Source: Opitutaceae bacterium (GTDB lineage: Bacteria; Verrucomicrobiota; Verrucomicrobiia; Opitutales; Opitutaceae). From it: a DNA stretch of 64,000 nt. The notes under the pieces are model-generated. The model saw only the letters and a program-made list of their open reading frames with translations, ran no database searches and had not been told where the DNA came from. The stretch spans positions 37,095 to 101,094 of the forward strand of contig PAUB01000023.1 of NCBI GenBank assembly GCA_002713695.1, in the 5' to 3' direction. Below are positions 53,054 to 61,087 of this stretch, in pieces (within the stretch, counting starts at the first letter, position 1; each line of letters opens with the position of its first letter). The position numbers and the translations under genes are program-made.

Positions 53054-54118
53054 ATGTTTTTGTCGGTGCGTGAAAAAAAAACAATGTGGGGGGGTTGTGC
53101 TGTTTCCGTGCGTGCGAATCGAGCGGTTACGACCGACATCGGCACAGCCGGCGGCGAGTCGTCGCTGGCCGACGAGGAGTTGGTCCGGCTGTGTCGTCGT
53201 CGCCTCGGAGTGTGGTACGAAGACCCGAAGCACACGTGCGTGCACGGTGTTTGCTCGCATGTGAAGGTGTGTCAAGACGCCAGCAACAAATGTCACGGGT
53301 GCGCCCACGATGTCTCGGGACATCTCTTCATGTGCCTGAAGAGCGGCACCGTGCACCGATGCGACTCGAAGTGTCCGTACGGTGTGATGGGCGAAGACGG
53401 AATACCGACCTGTTTCGTGTCGTGCAGGGTGCTGAGCGAGCAACGCACGCAGATGTGCACGCTGGAGCACGGCCACGGAGACGGAGCGTACAAGACGTTT
53501 GCAGTCGTGCCGCCGGACATACTGAGCGGCTCGGTGCACGCGTTCAAGCGGCCCGTGGTGAGTCCCGAGCAGTGCTACAAGCTCGCCAGCAAGGTCGTGT
53601 TTGACTTGCTGATGGGAGACATGAAGCGGGGCATCGTCAGCCGCCGAAAGGGTGTGATCGGCACGGACATAAAAAAGGCGTTCAAGAAGTACAACAAGAC
53701 GTGCATGTCGACGCAGATGGTGCCGAACGCCCTCCACCGACTGAACATCTGGTACTCCCTGAACAAGTCGGAATACGCCGTGTCGACGCTGACCAAGCGC
53801 CACCACGAGTGCTACACGAGCCTGTGCACGTTTTGGATCCTGAAGTGCAACGCGTCGACGTACGGAATGACGAAGCCTTTCCCCGTCATCAAGAACGTCG
53901 TGTTGGCGATTCTCTACATGTCTCGGTCCGGTCTGACGGTGCGTGGGCAGGTGCTGATTAAGCGGGACGAGACGCTCGAGTCGCAGCTGCCGTCGGTGGC
54001 GGACTTGCGGCTGCAGTCCATGTTTCGAAAGGGAGCCGCCCTCACGGAAGGCAGACGCTACGTCATAGACTGCATCGTGCACAGCGACGACGTCAAACAC
54101 TTTCAGCTAAACGGCTAA
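53054..54118 (+). CDS. Cys/His zinc-binding protein (354 residues), transcription-factor-like
   Basis: The ATG at 53054 is taken; a second at 53084 is possible. Residues 60-140 contain a dense Cys/His array: 'HTCVHGVCSHVKVC', 'KCHGCAHDVSGHLFMC', 'SGTVHRCDSKCPYG', 'PTCFVSC'. The order 'C..SG..H.C...C' recalls a family seen in several large DNA viruses that I remember as late transcription or hypothetical zinc proteins. The C-terminal 200 residues are basic and helical ('GVIGTDIKKAFKKYNKTC'). A role in transcription is a reasonable inference. It is divergent from the 429-residue nuclear protein gene across a 99-base spacer. Confidence 0.78.
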   Translation: MFLSVREKKTMWGGCAVSVRANRAVTTDIGTAGGESSLADEELVRLCRRRLGVWYEDPKHTCVHGVCSHVKVCQDASNKCHGCAHDVSGHLFMCLKSGTVHRCDSKCPYGVMGEDGIPTCFVSCRVLSEQRTQMCTLEHGHGDGAYKTFAVVPPDILSGSVHAFKRPVVSPEQCYKLASKVVFDLLMGDMKRGIVSRRKGVIGTDIKKAFKKYNKTCMSTQMVPNALHRLNIWYSLNKSEYAVSTLTKRHHECYTSLCTFWILKCNASTYGMTKPFPVIKNVVLAILYMSRSGLTVRGQVLIKRDETLESQLPSVADLRLQSMFRKGAALTEGRRYVIDCIVHSDDVKHFQLNG

Positions 54119-54278
54119 GACGGACGGCCAAGGCAGCTAGTCGACAATCTTTATTAATTGACACGCCAACTGCTTCCACATTTTAATATTGTTCCCGGAT
54201 CGAAGTTACGTGAAGCAGAGAGTTTTTCATGCGTTCCAGGGTGTCTTTTTGCGCGTCGCAGAGTGTCGCGCTAAAAAT

Positions 54279-54410
54279 ATGGATGGCCCAGAGCCGGGAT
54301 CTTCCCGCAGAAGCGACGACGACGACCAAGAGCCGGGATCATCTAGTCGTAAGTCCAAGAGTTGCCGACTATCCACTCTATTGCATGGTCGAGGTCCTGA
54401 TCCAGATTGA
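54279..54410 (+). CDS. Doubtful short frame with a strong splice donor
   Basis: The ATG at 54279 opens a 43-codon frame with a repeated 'EPGSS' motif and an Asp run. At about 54350 the plus strand has TCTAGTC|GTAAGTCC, a near-perfect donor, so this could be a first exon rather than a complete gene. It overlaps the 3' end of the minus-strand gene by 68 bases. A matching downstream acceptor in frame was not identified. Confidence 0.25.
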   Translation: MDGPEPGSSRRSDDDDQEPGSSSRKSKSCRLSTLLHGRGPDPD

Positions 54411-54831
54411 GAAAGTACTTCCTCACCTCTTCTCGCAGTGGTCGACGGGGTGGGTTTAGGGTTTTGATAACCAGACCAAACTCCTCTGCACGATTTTCCA
54501 TGTCGTTGATTCCCCAGTAGACTGGCAAAAATCCTGGATTGTGTTCCTGAAAAAGTTCACGCAATCTGTCCCACAGCGCCGCGGAGCCTTCTCCGTGTTC
54601 TTCGTAGTGAGAGAACACTAGCTTCGACTGTGGCCCATCACGCCGCACGCCCACTTTTCCGAGGATTTTCCAGTGTGTCAGCTCGTAACTCGCGTGTATG
54701 TAAATACGGTGCATTGGGCCATTAAGCTCAAAATCGGTCAGTTCATCGTACGTTACGGCGTGCGACTGCGAATCACCAGACACGCCGTCTCCCGCCCCGG
54801 CCGCGAGCAAACGGAGCGCTCGACGTGACAT
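54343..54831 (-). CDS. Unknown 162-residue protein
   Basis: It begins at the ATG at 54831, about 33 bases after a TATATAAG element on the minus strand. The product is soluble, with strands 'GPMHRIYIHASYELTHWKI' and 'VRRDGPQSKLVFSHYEEHGE' and a helical, acidic C-terminus 'YFLNLDQDLDHAIEWIVG'. No domain was recognised. Codon use is less GC-biased than in the large genes. Confidence 0.75.
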   Translation of the reverse strand: MSRRALRLLAAGAGDGVSGDSQSHAVTYDELTDFELNGPMHRIYIHASYELTHWKILGKVGVRRDGPQSKLVFSHYEEHGEGSAALWDRLRELFQEHNPGFLPVYWGINDMENRAEEFGLVIKTLNPPRRPLREEVRKYFLNLDQDLDHAIEWIVGNSWTYD

Positions 54832-54863
54832 GCTGATGCTTGCCCTACGGGGGTGTTTGTATG

Positions 54864-54873
54864 CTTATATAGC
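54864..54873 (-). promoter_or_regulatory. TATA box of the 162-residue gene
   Basis: On the minus strand it reads GCTATATAAG, about 33 bases before the ATG at 54831. Confidence 0.6.
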
Positions 54874-54915
54874 TACACAATGCATTAGAGACAAAACTCG
54901 TATTCTTTTTGTTGG

Positions 54916-55323
54916 TTACAAGTCGGAATTACATGGCGACAGCATCATCCCTGTTTCCTGCTCAATCTCATGTTCAACGTCTTCTAATATCGACAACAGC
55001 TTCGCCTCCGATGCTTCCGTCTGCATCTGACACGTCGTGGCGCCCGCCACTACTCGATCGGGAGGCATTCTGTCGATCATGCCCTTCAGAAACTTTTTCG
55101 CCTCGCCGTAACTCATTGTGTTTTTGAGTTTGGGTCGTTTGCGCGACGTGTTCTCGGGGTTGAAGACGACACGGGTGGGGGTGAAGGGGCGCGGCTTCTC
55201 GGTGGCTGCGTACGTGGAGTCGAGCGGCTCGTTGTGATGCAGCTCCTGCAGTTTGAGGGACATGTCGCCGACCGTGAGCGTCCTCTTCTTTCTCGTGTGA
55301 AATCGTTCGACGTTGAGTCGCAT
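54916..55323 (-). CDS. Unknown basic protein (135 residues)
   Basis: I take the ATG at 55323; an in-frame ATG at 55377 would add 18 residues. The first 30 residues are basic ('VERFHTRKKRTLTVGDM'), a second basic patch 'TSRKRPKLKN' lies near 60-70 and looks like a nuclear signal, and the C-terminus is helical and acidic ('KLLSILEDVEHEIEQETG'). No family was recognised. It follows the protease-scaffold gene on the same strand, so a link to assembly is possible. Confidence 0.7.
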   Translation of the reverse strand: MRLNVERFHTRKKRTLTVGDMSLKLQELHHNEPLDSTYAATEKPRPFTPTRVVFNPENTSRKRPKLKNTMSYGEAKKFLKGMIDRMPPDRVVAGATTCQMQTEASEAKLLSILEDVEHEIEQETGMMLSPCNSDL

Positions 55324-55440
55324 GGTAAAGTGGTGGTCTGAGTTGTGTTTCGTGATGTATGTCACATGGAATGGCATCGAAACCAGTCAAAGGGTGTGTG
55401 TGTGTGTGTGTGTGCGGACGGACTGCGGTGGTTTTCCAAG

Positions 55441-56736
55441 CTAGGTCCGGGCGGGGGCGGCCGCGGCAAAGGGAGGAATCGTATCCATTCCCTTCTGGTC
55501 GTTGGCCGATGCCATGATCGAGTTGAACAGGTCGGGGAACTTCTCCTTCATGCCGTTCCCGGGCAGCTGCGCGGTGACTCGCCCGTACTCTCCCATCTTG
55601 GGCAGCTGCGAGCCGAACTTTTGGAAACGCTGCTCGTGCGACGCGAACACCCCGCCGGCGCCGGCCGTTGCCGGGGCCTTGGCGGCGGCACCGGGAGCGA
55701 TGGCGATCGGTGCCGACCTTGTGTTTTGTACGGTGCGCAGTGCTTGGATGGTGCCGTCCTTTTGCAGGTTCTGCTCGTTCATCTGCTTCATGTTGGTGCG
55801 CTCCGTCTCGAGCTGCAGTCGGAGCTCCTCCAACTCCTTGCCCGTGCTCTTTTGGTACTTGGTGACGCTGCACATGACCTCCACGAAGGGCTGGTGCTGC
55901 GTCTCGCTGAGCGAGTTGATCGAGTTCTCAAACTCGTTGGGCACCTTGTCGCCGTTCTTCTTGAACATCTCCTTGAGCGTGTCGATCCAGTCGTTCTTCA
56001 TGTCGGTCATGCGCTGCTCCTCGTAGTCGCGGAAGCGTTTGTTCTCGTTTTTGGTCTTGGCCAGCTCGTCGATCAGCGCCTGCTTCTCCTCCGCGGCGAT
56101 GCGCTCCTTCTCCTCCTTTTCGGCCAGGCGCTTGGTGAGGACGTCCATTTGGTCTTGGGCGTTGCTGATGCCGGCCGCTTCGTTGGCCGGAGTCGGTGCT
56201 GTCACGTTCGCTGCTTCGGTCGACATGCTGTTGGTGACGATGGGGTTCGCTCCCGACGCCGCGCTCGACTGTATCGTCGCCGTCGCTCCAGCACATTTAT
56301 GTAAAGCAGGATTGTTGATATTCATGACACCTTTTGTGTACGGCACCACGTGCATGATGTCGCAGCCTTCCTTGGCACCCTTTTTCACGATCGACAGCTC
56401 CAGTGCTCGCTTGTCGCTCGCTCTCAGCGTGTCCTTGTCGATCGCCGCTCGGTGCCCCAAGCTCAGCTCTCGCAGCTCGCCGGTGCGCAGCAGCTTGTCG
56501 CATCGCTTGCCGGCAAACGTGTCGTCGGTTCTCGCGAGCACGTACAGCTTGCGTTTCTTGTCTCTCGGGCAGGTGGCTGGCCAGCAGTCGAGCACTTTGC
56601 CGTAGTAGGCCTTCTGGTGCTCCAGTTTCAGGCTCTTGCCCTTCAGCCCGAGCGTCGACACGTCCGCCTCGTTGACAAACACGCTGCCGCTGCCCGCCTC
56701 CTCCAGCGGGCACGCCACCCCAAAAAACAGACTCAT
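55441..56736 (-). CDS. Capsid maturation protease fused to scaffold (assemblin-like, 431 residues)
   Basis: The protein would drive procapsid assembly and then cut the scaffold away. The N-terminal 140 residues fit the herpesvirus/HK97 prohead-protease fold: 'LKLEHQKAYYGKVLDCW' with the likely catalytic His40, 'KRKLYVLARTDDTFAGKR', then 'GELRELSLGHRA' with the likely nucleophile Ser92, and the later strand 'ALELSIVKKGAKEGC'. Residues 190-250 and 290-330 are coiled coil ('KRLAEKEEKERIAAEEKQAL'), typical of the scaffold part, and the C-terminus is short and polar where capsid binding is expected. The start is the ATG at 56736. The gene is divergent from the 1343-residue glycoprotein gene. Identification is by motif and architecture. 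Confidence 0.82.
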   Translation of the reverse strand: MSLFFGVACPLEEAGSGSVFVNEADVSTLGLKGKSLKLEHQKAYYGKVLDCWPATCPRDKKRKLYVLARTDDTFAGKRCDKLLRTGELRELSLGHRAAIDKDTLRASDKRALELSIVKKGAKEGCDIMHVVPYTKGVMNINNPALHKCAGATATIQSSAASGANPIVTNSMSTEAANVTAPTPANEAAGISNAQDQMDVLTKRLAEKEEKERIAAEEKQALIDELAKTKNENKRFRDYEEQRMTDMKNDWIDTLKEMFKKNGDKVPNEFENSINSLSETQHQPFVEVMCSVTKYQKSTGKELEELRLQLETERTNMKQMNEQNLQKDGTIQALRTVQNTRSAPIAIAPGAAAKAPATAGAGGVFASHEQRFQKFGSQLPKMGEYGRVTAQLPGNGMKEKFPDLFNSIMASANDQKGMDTIPPFAAAAPART

Positions 56737-56771
56737 CGGTGTCGCGACGAGTTCGTGCCGTGCGTGACGAT

Positions 56772-56791
56772 GTTATATAAGTGTATATATA
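56772..56791. promoter_or_regulatory. Paired TATA boxes between the protease-scaffold and glycoprotein genes
   Basis: TTATATAA at 56773..56780 is a perfect palindrome about 40 bases before the minus-strand ATG, and TATATAT at 56784..56790 lies about 55-60 bases before the plus-strand ATG. One could serve each gene. Confidence 0.6.
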
Positions 56792-56844
56792 TCTACATAA
56801 CCACACTATATCACACGACACACCGTGCTCGTGCGGCGAACACC

Positions 56845-59800
56845 ATGCACGGTGCGGCGACACGTCGCCGCGTGGGGTGGTGTTTGCTCGCGTCGGTGGT
56901 GCGTGCGCAGCCGCCGGGCGAGCCGACCTGCTACGGCACTCAGTCCGACGGCGAGTTTTGGGAGACGTGCTGCGACTACGACTGCGGCATCTTCGCCTTC
57001 AGCTCGTGCTCCTCGTACTGGAGCGAGATCGGATGCGAGTACACTAACAAGGCGACCTCCTACCAGTGCGCCGGCGAGGACACGACGACCGCGCTGACCT
57101 TCGAGGACAAGGAGCCCGAGCCAGACGCCGCCGAGTACGGTCGAGGCCTCCGTGCTCGGGTGGTGCCGGACACCGACTGGTGCCTGCGCTCCAGCGACTG
57201 CGATCCGTTCCTGGACGACTCCGAACGCGGCTGCTGCTTGGTGTCGGTGGACTACGAGCGACACCCGTACAAGAACAACTACGAGCCGATCCAGAAGCGT
57301 ACGACGCTCGGGTGCGTGTGCCAGCAGGACGCCTCTTGGTTCGAGTACTCTCGGCCGTACAGCGGCAGCTTCGGCTGCCAGACGACGTCCGAAGCCAACC
57401 AGGTCAACATGCCCATGTGCGACTGTGAAGCGGACAGCGTCTCGAACCCGTTCGGCGCGTGCGTCATGGAGAACGGCGCCCCGCGGTTCTTCGCGACCTG
57501 CGAGCTGTCGGACGACGAGGAGTGCTTCTCGCGGTTCGCCAACAGCTGCCTGAAGTGCGGCATGGACCGGCTCACCGTGAGGCTGTACGCCGGCGGCGGC
57601 GCCGGCTCTTCGAAGTGGTGCTGGCAGGAGCCGGACGTGCTCCGGGTCACCGCGCACGGCGGCGGCGGCTGCAGCGGCCGCTACGACGAGGTGGTGCGCG
57701 CGAGCAGAGGGCTGGCCACGCACGTGAACGTGTACGGCGGCTGCTCGTGGCAGTGGGACGGCTGCTCGGCCAGCTCCTGCTGGCGCTACTACGACCCCAA
57801 CGACCAGATACCGGGCGGCTGCAGCTGCTTCTCCAACGGGTGCAGCGAAGGAGTCCCGGACGTCTCCTTGGGGTTCTGCGCCTTGGACACGTGCGACTGG
57901 AAAGACCCTGCTCGATGCGGCGGCTTCGGTTTCGGGTCGCCTCCGAGGTGCGAGTGCATGTGCAGAGCGCCGCTGGACGGGCCGGGGTGCACGCTCTCCG
58001 ACCCGGAGTGGTGCTCCGAGGAGGGCACCGTGCCCGCGCTGCGCTCGTTCCCTTCGCGCGACACGGAAGCGGACATCGTCTTCTGCCACTGCGAGCCGGG
58101 GTACGCGGGCCAGCGGTGCGAGCGCCGCGGCTGCTCCGGCGACGCCGACTGCGCCAACGGCGGCACCTGCCTGCAGAGCGCCGTGTGCCGCAACAACGGC
58201 ACCGAGTGCTGGGACGCGCAGGACCGCACGTGCCTGTGCACGGAGCGGTTCTACGGCGCCGCCTGCGAGCGCAGCGTCGAGTGCACGAGGGAAGCCTACT
58301 GCAACGGCAACGGCGAGTGCTCGGTCGACGAGGACGACGGAGGCCGCCTGCGGTGCGTGTGCGACTACTCCTTCGGCGGCGACCGGTGCGAGATCTACGG
58401 CTCCTACCTGTGCGACCCGTCTGTAGGCCCGACCGCGAGCGCAGGGTGCCAAGGCCAAGCCTACTGCATGGACTCGGAGAACTGCGAAGGCACCGAGTTC
58501 GACCCGGTGTCCGGGCGGTACGTGTCGGCGCTGCAGGAGTTTGAGACGTGCGCCGACCGGTGCGCCTGCGGCTGGCGGAGCGAGCGGGAAGGGTGCGTCG
58601 CGGCGGACGAGTGCGAGTGGGTGCAGCAGGCGCAGGAGCAGCAGCAGGGAGCGGAGGAGACGGGCACCTGCCGGAACCGGGCCTGCCGGGAAATCGATCA
58701 GATCTCCACGACGCACGTGCGCCGCCGCCGCTGTGAGCTGGAGCCGCAGTGCGTGTACTCGGAAGAGGAGGACGACACGTGCGCCGAGCGCCTCTTTGAG
58801 GAGCGCAATCCGGACACGCACGTGTGCCGGGTGACGCCGCACGGCACCTGCAAGGACAGCCGCACGCAGGAGGAGCACTCCTGTCCGCCGGCGCCAGTGG
58901 CGAGCGACGCCAGCGGCGGCCGCAGCTACGACACCTGCTTCGAGACGCCCGACCGTTTCGTGCGGGGCAACACCGGCTGGACCGATTTCCGGCTCGTGTT
59001 CCGAGGCGCGACCGCTCCGTCGGACGGAGGCACGGTCGCGAGCCTGAGCGTGCGCGAGATCATGCTGCTGGACGAACAAGACAACCAGATCGGGCCTTGG
59101 TTCGGCGCGGACGGTGTGGCGGTCAACAACTGGACCGTGTACTGCAACACGCCGCACGACCCGAGTCTCCCCGAATCGGAGTGCTGGCGCATGTTCGACC
59201 GTGACTACGCCGCCGACACCCAGCTCGGTGCCGACCGCTTCGAGCCGAGCGCCAACCGGACCGCTCCGAGCAACGTCTACGACACGCAGTACATCAAGCG
59301 CTGCTTGGACCACTGGAGCGGCTTGACGCGCGAGGACGAGTGCTACTACGGTGGCGACATCAACGTGTGCAACGATAGCGTCGCGTGCGTGCCCGTCCCG
59401 CGGGGGGACGGTGACGTCGGCGACTACGCTTTCACGGGCACACCGTTCGGGTACGGCGCGTGCGGCGCCAGCGCGCTCGGGCACGTGCGGCCAGACTACG
59501 ACAGCTACGACGACTTGACTGGCCCGGGCTTCGTGTCGTGTCTGGTGGACGAGGAGGGATACACGGAAGACTACTCGCCACCGTACTACTACGGCTGCTG
59601 GAGCGGTCCGCTTGGCCTTTCCGACTACTACTACACCTGGCGCCTGGACCCGGACCTGCGCGAGTCGTGGTCCGTCGGGCAGTGCAGCGCGGGCGCCTTC
59701 CGGACCGCCGCCCGCGCGCACAGCGAGGAGCAGTTCGGCGACGGCGCGGTCGTGGTCACTCTTCGCACTTCCGACGACACCTCGGTGATCCCCGAGCGCC

Positions 59801-60876
59801 TGCGGATCCTGTGCGACACCGAGCACTCGCACGACCGCGCCGCCAGGGACTGCCCCAACCGGGTGGAGCTGCAGGTGCGCAAAGGGGCCGGGTCGGCGTG
59901 GACGACGGTGTTCGACTCCAAGAGCGACCCTGGGCGCGTGCTCAGCACTCACAGGGCCGCCGGGCTCGGGCGAGCGCTCACCGAGGCCGACTTCCCGATG
60001 CTCGTGCCTTCCGAGACGGCGCCCTTCGAGCCGCTGCGGCAAGGGTTCGAGATCTCGCTCGACGTGTCGGACGCCGAGGCGGTGTTCGTGCCGAGCAGGA
60101 CTTACAAGTACGACACGGTCGAGGTGCTGCACTACGACTCGGCCGACGTGCTCGTGCCGAGCACCGAGGCTTGGGCGTACAGGGTGTGGGAAGGCTGCAT
60201 CGACCGAGCCGCGATCCTGGACAGACGGTCCTCCGGCTCGAGCTGCGTGTCGGAACTGTCCTTCGAAGGCCAGTGCGCCGACCCTCCCTGCTGCAGGCAC
60301 GGCCGCTGCTGCGCCCAGTTCGCTTTCCCGCCGACGACGTGCGAAACGTGGGAGAACTGGTGCCGACACCGCACCGAGCTGCAGAAGCAGCTGGACGTCC
60401 TCAGCGGCGTCGACCCGTCGATCGGCAACACCAGCAGCGAGTGCGCCGTCGCGACTTTCCAGGCTCGCGCCGACTGCGTGCCGCGGCCGACGTGCGAGTG
60501 CATGCTCGGCTGGCGCGAGTCGGAGAGCGGCGAGGACTGCGCCGAGTGCGACATCTCGGGCGAGGCGTGCGTGAACGGACGGTGCGGCGTCGACACGAAC
60601 GGGGTCTGCGTCTGCTACTTGGGCTGGGGCGGCCCGGCGTGCACGTGGTGCGCGATGAGCGCGGTGTGCTTCGGAGACAAGGTGTGCGACACGAAGACGG
60701 GCCAGTGCGTCGCGCAGCCGAACGACGAGAGCACCTACTTTGGGTGGTACGTGCTCATCGTGTTTCTCGCGGTCGCCAACTGCGGCTTGCTCCTGAAATG
60801 CCTCAGGGACGAGGGCGAGAGATCCAACCTCATAAACAGCAAGAAAGAAACGAGCGAACTGCTCAAAAACCAGTGA
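56845..60876 (+). CDS. Cys-rich type I glycoprotein with EGF-like repeats (1343 residues)
   Basis: It begins at the ATG at 56845 with a signal peptide ('RVGWCLLASVVRAQPPGE'). The ectodomain is very rich in Cys. EGF-like units lie near 429-519 ('CANGGTC', 'CLCTERFYGAACE', 'CVCDYSFGGDRCE') and again near 1215-1290 ('CECMLGW', 'CVCYLGWGGPAC'). A module ending 'RDCPNRVELQVRKG' near 1000 matches two copies in the glycoprotein at 27177..32297. A membrane helix near 1302-1320 ('VLIVFLAVANCGLLLKC') precedes a Lys/Ser tail. This points to a virion surface protein for adhesion or fusion. An AATAAA lies about 20 bases after the stop. Confidence 0.9.
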   Translation: MHGAATRRRVGWCLLASVVRAQPPGEPTCYGTQSDGEFWETCCDYDCGIFAFSSCSSYWSEIGCEYTNKATSYQCAGEDTTTALTFEDKEPEPDAAEYGRGLRARVVPDTDWCLRSSDCDPFLDDSERGCCLVSVDYERHPYKNNYEPIQKRTTLGCVCQQDASWFEYSRPYSGSFGCQTTSEANQVNMPMCDCEADSVSNPFGACVMENGAPRFFATCELSDDEECFSRFANSCLKCGMDRLTVRLYAGGGAGSSKWCWQEPDVLRVTAHGGGGCSGRYDEVVRASRGLATHVNVYGGCSWQWDGCSASSCWRYYDPNDQIPGGCSCFSNGCSEGVPDVSLGFCALDTCDWKDPARCGGFGFGSPPRCECMCRAPLDGPGCTLSDPEWCSEEGTVPALRSFPSRDTEADIVFCHCEPGYAGQRCERRGCSGDADCANGGTCLQSAVCRNNGTECWDAQDRTCLCTERFYGAACERSVECTREAYCNGNGECSVDEDDGGRLRCVCDYSFGGDRCEIYGSYLCDPSVGPTASAGCQGQAYCMDSENCEGTEFDPVSGRYVSALQEFETCADRCACGWRSEREGCVAADECEWVQQAQEQQQGAEETGTCRNRACREIDQISTTHVRRRRCELEPQCVYSEEEDDTCAERLFEERNPDTHVCRVTPHGTCKDSRTQEEHSCPPAPVASDASGGRSYDTCFETPDRFVRGNTGWTDFRLVFRGATAPSDGGTVASLSVREIMLLDEQDNQIGPWFGADGVAVNNWTVYCNTPHDPSLPESECWRMFDRDYAADTQLGADRFEPSANRTAPSNVYDTQYIKRCLDHWSGLTREDECYYGGDINVCNDSVACVPVPRGDGDVGDYAFTGTPFGYGACGASALGHVRPDYDSYDDLTGPGFVSCLVDEEGYTEDYSPPYYYGCWSGPLGLSDYYYTWRLDPDLRESWSVGQCSAGAFRTAARAHSEEQFGDGAVVVTLRTSDDTSVIPERLRILCDTEHSHDRAARDCPNRVELQVRKGAGSAWTTVFDSKSDPGRVLSTHRAAGLGRALTEADFPMLVPSETAPFEPLRQGFEISLDVSDAEAVFVPSRTYKYDTVEVLHYDSADVLVPSTEAWAYRVWEGCIDRAAILDRRSSGSSCVSELSFEGQCADPPCCRHGRCCAQFAFPPTTCETWENWCRHRTELQKQLDVLSGVDPSIGNTSSECAVATFQARADCVPRPTCECMLGWRESESGEDCAECDISGEACVNGRCGVDTNGVCVCYLGWGGPACTWCAMSAVCFGDKVCDTKTGQCVAQPNDESTYFGWYVLIVFLAVANCGLLLKCLRDEGERSNLINSKKETSELLKNQ

Positions 60877-60895
60877 ACTGCATACGATCGCGTCG

Positions 60896-60901
60896 AATAA
60901 A
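60896..60901 (+). terminator. Polyadenylation signal AATAAA
   Basis: AATAAA lies 20 bases after the stop codon of the EGF-bearing glycoprotein gene, in the usual position. Confidence 0.5.
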
Positions 60902-61087
60902 CGGCGACGCCGCTCTTTACTAAATTCTAATATTTCAATCCACGTGTGGTACTTGAACCGCCTCGGGCAAAACATGCACAAGACGGTAGAACCGTGCACC
61001 CCTCCCCCCGCGCATCGGCTCGTGCTTGTTTGGTGTGTGTGCGTCGGCTCACTCGCTCGCTCGCTCGCTCGTACACGCGGCGACGGA

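Noticed and set aside
54909..55127. Plus-strand frame of 72 codons
   Set aside because: It is antisense to the basic 135-residue gene and shows no promoter or protein-like features.
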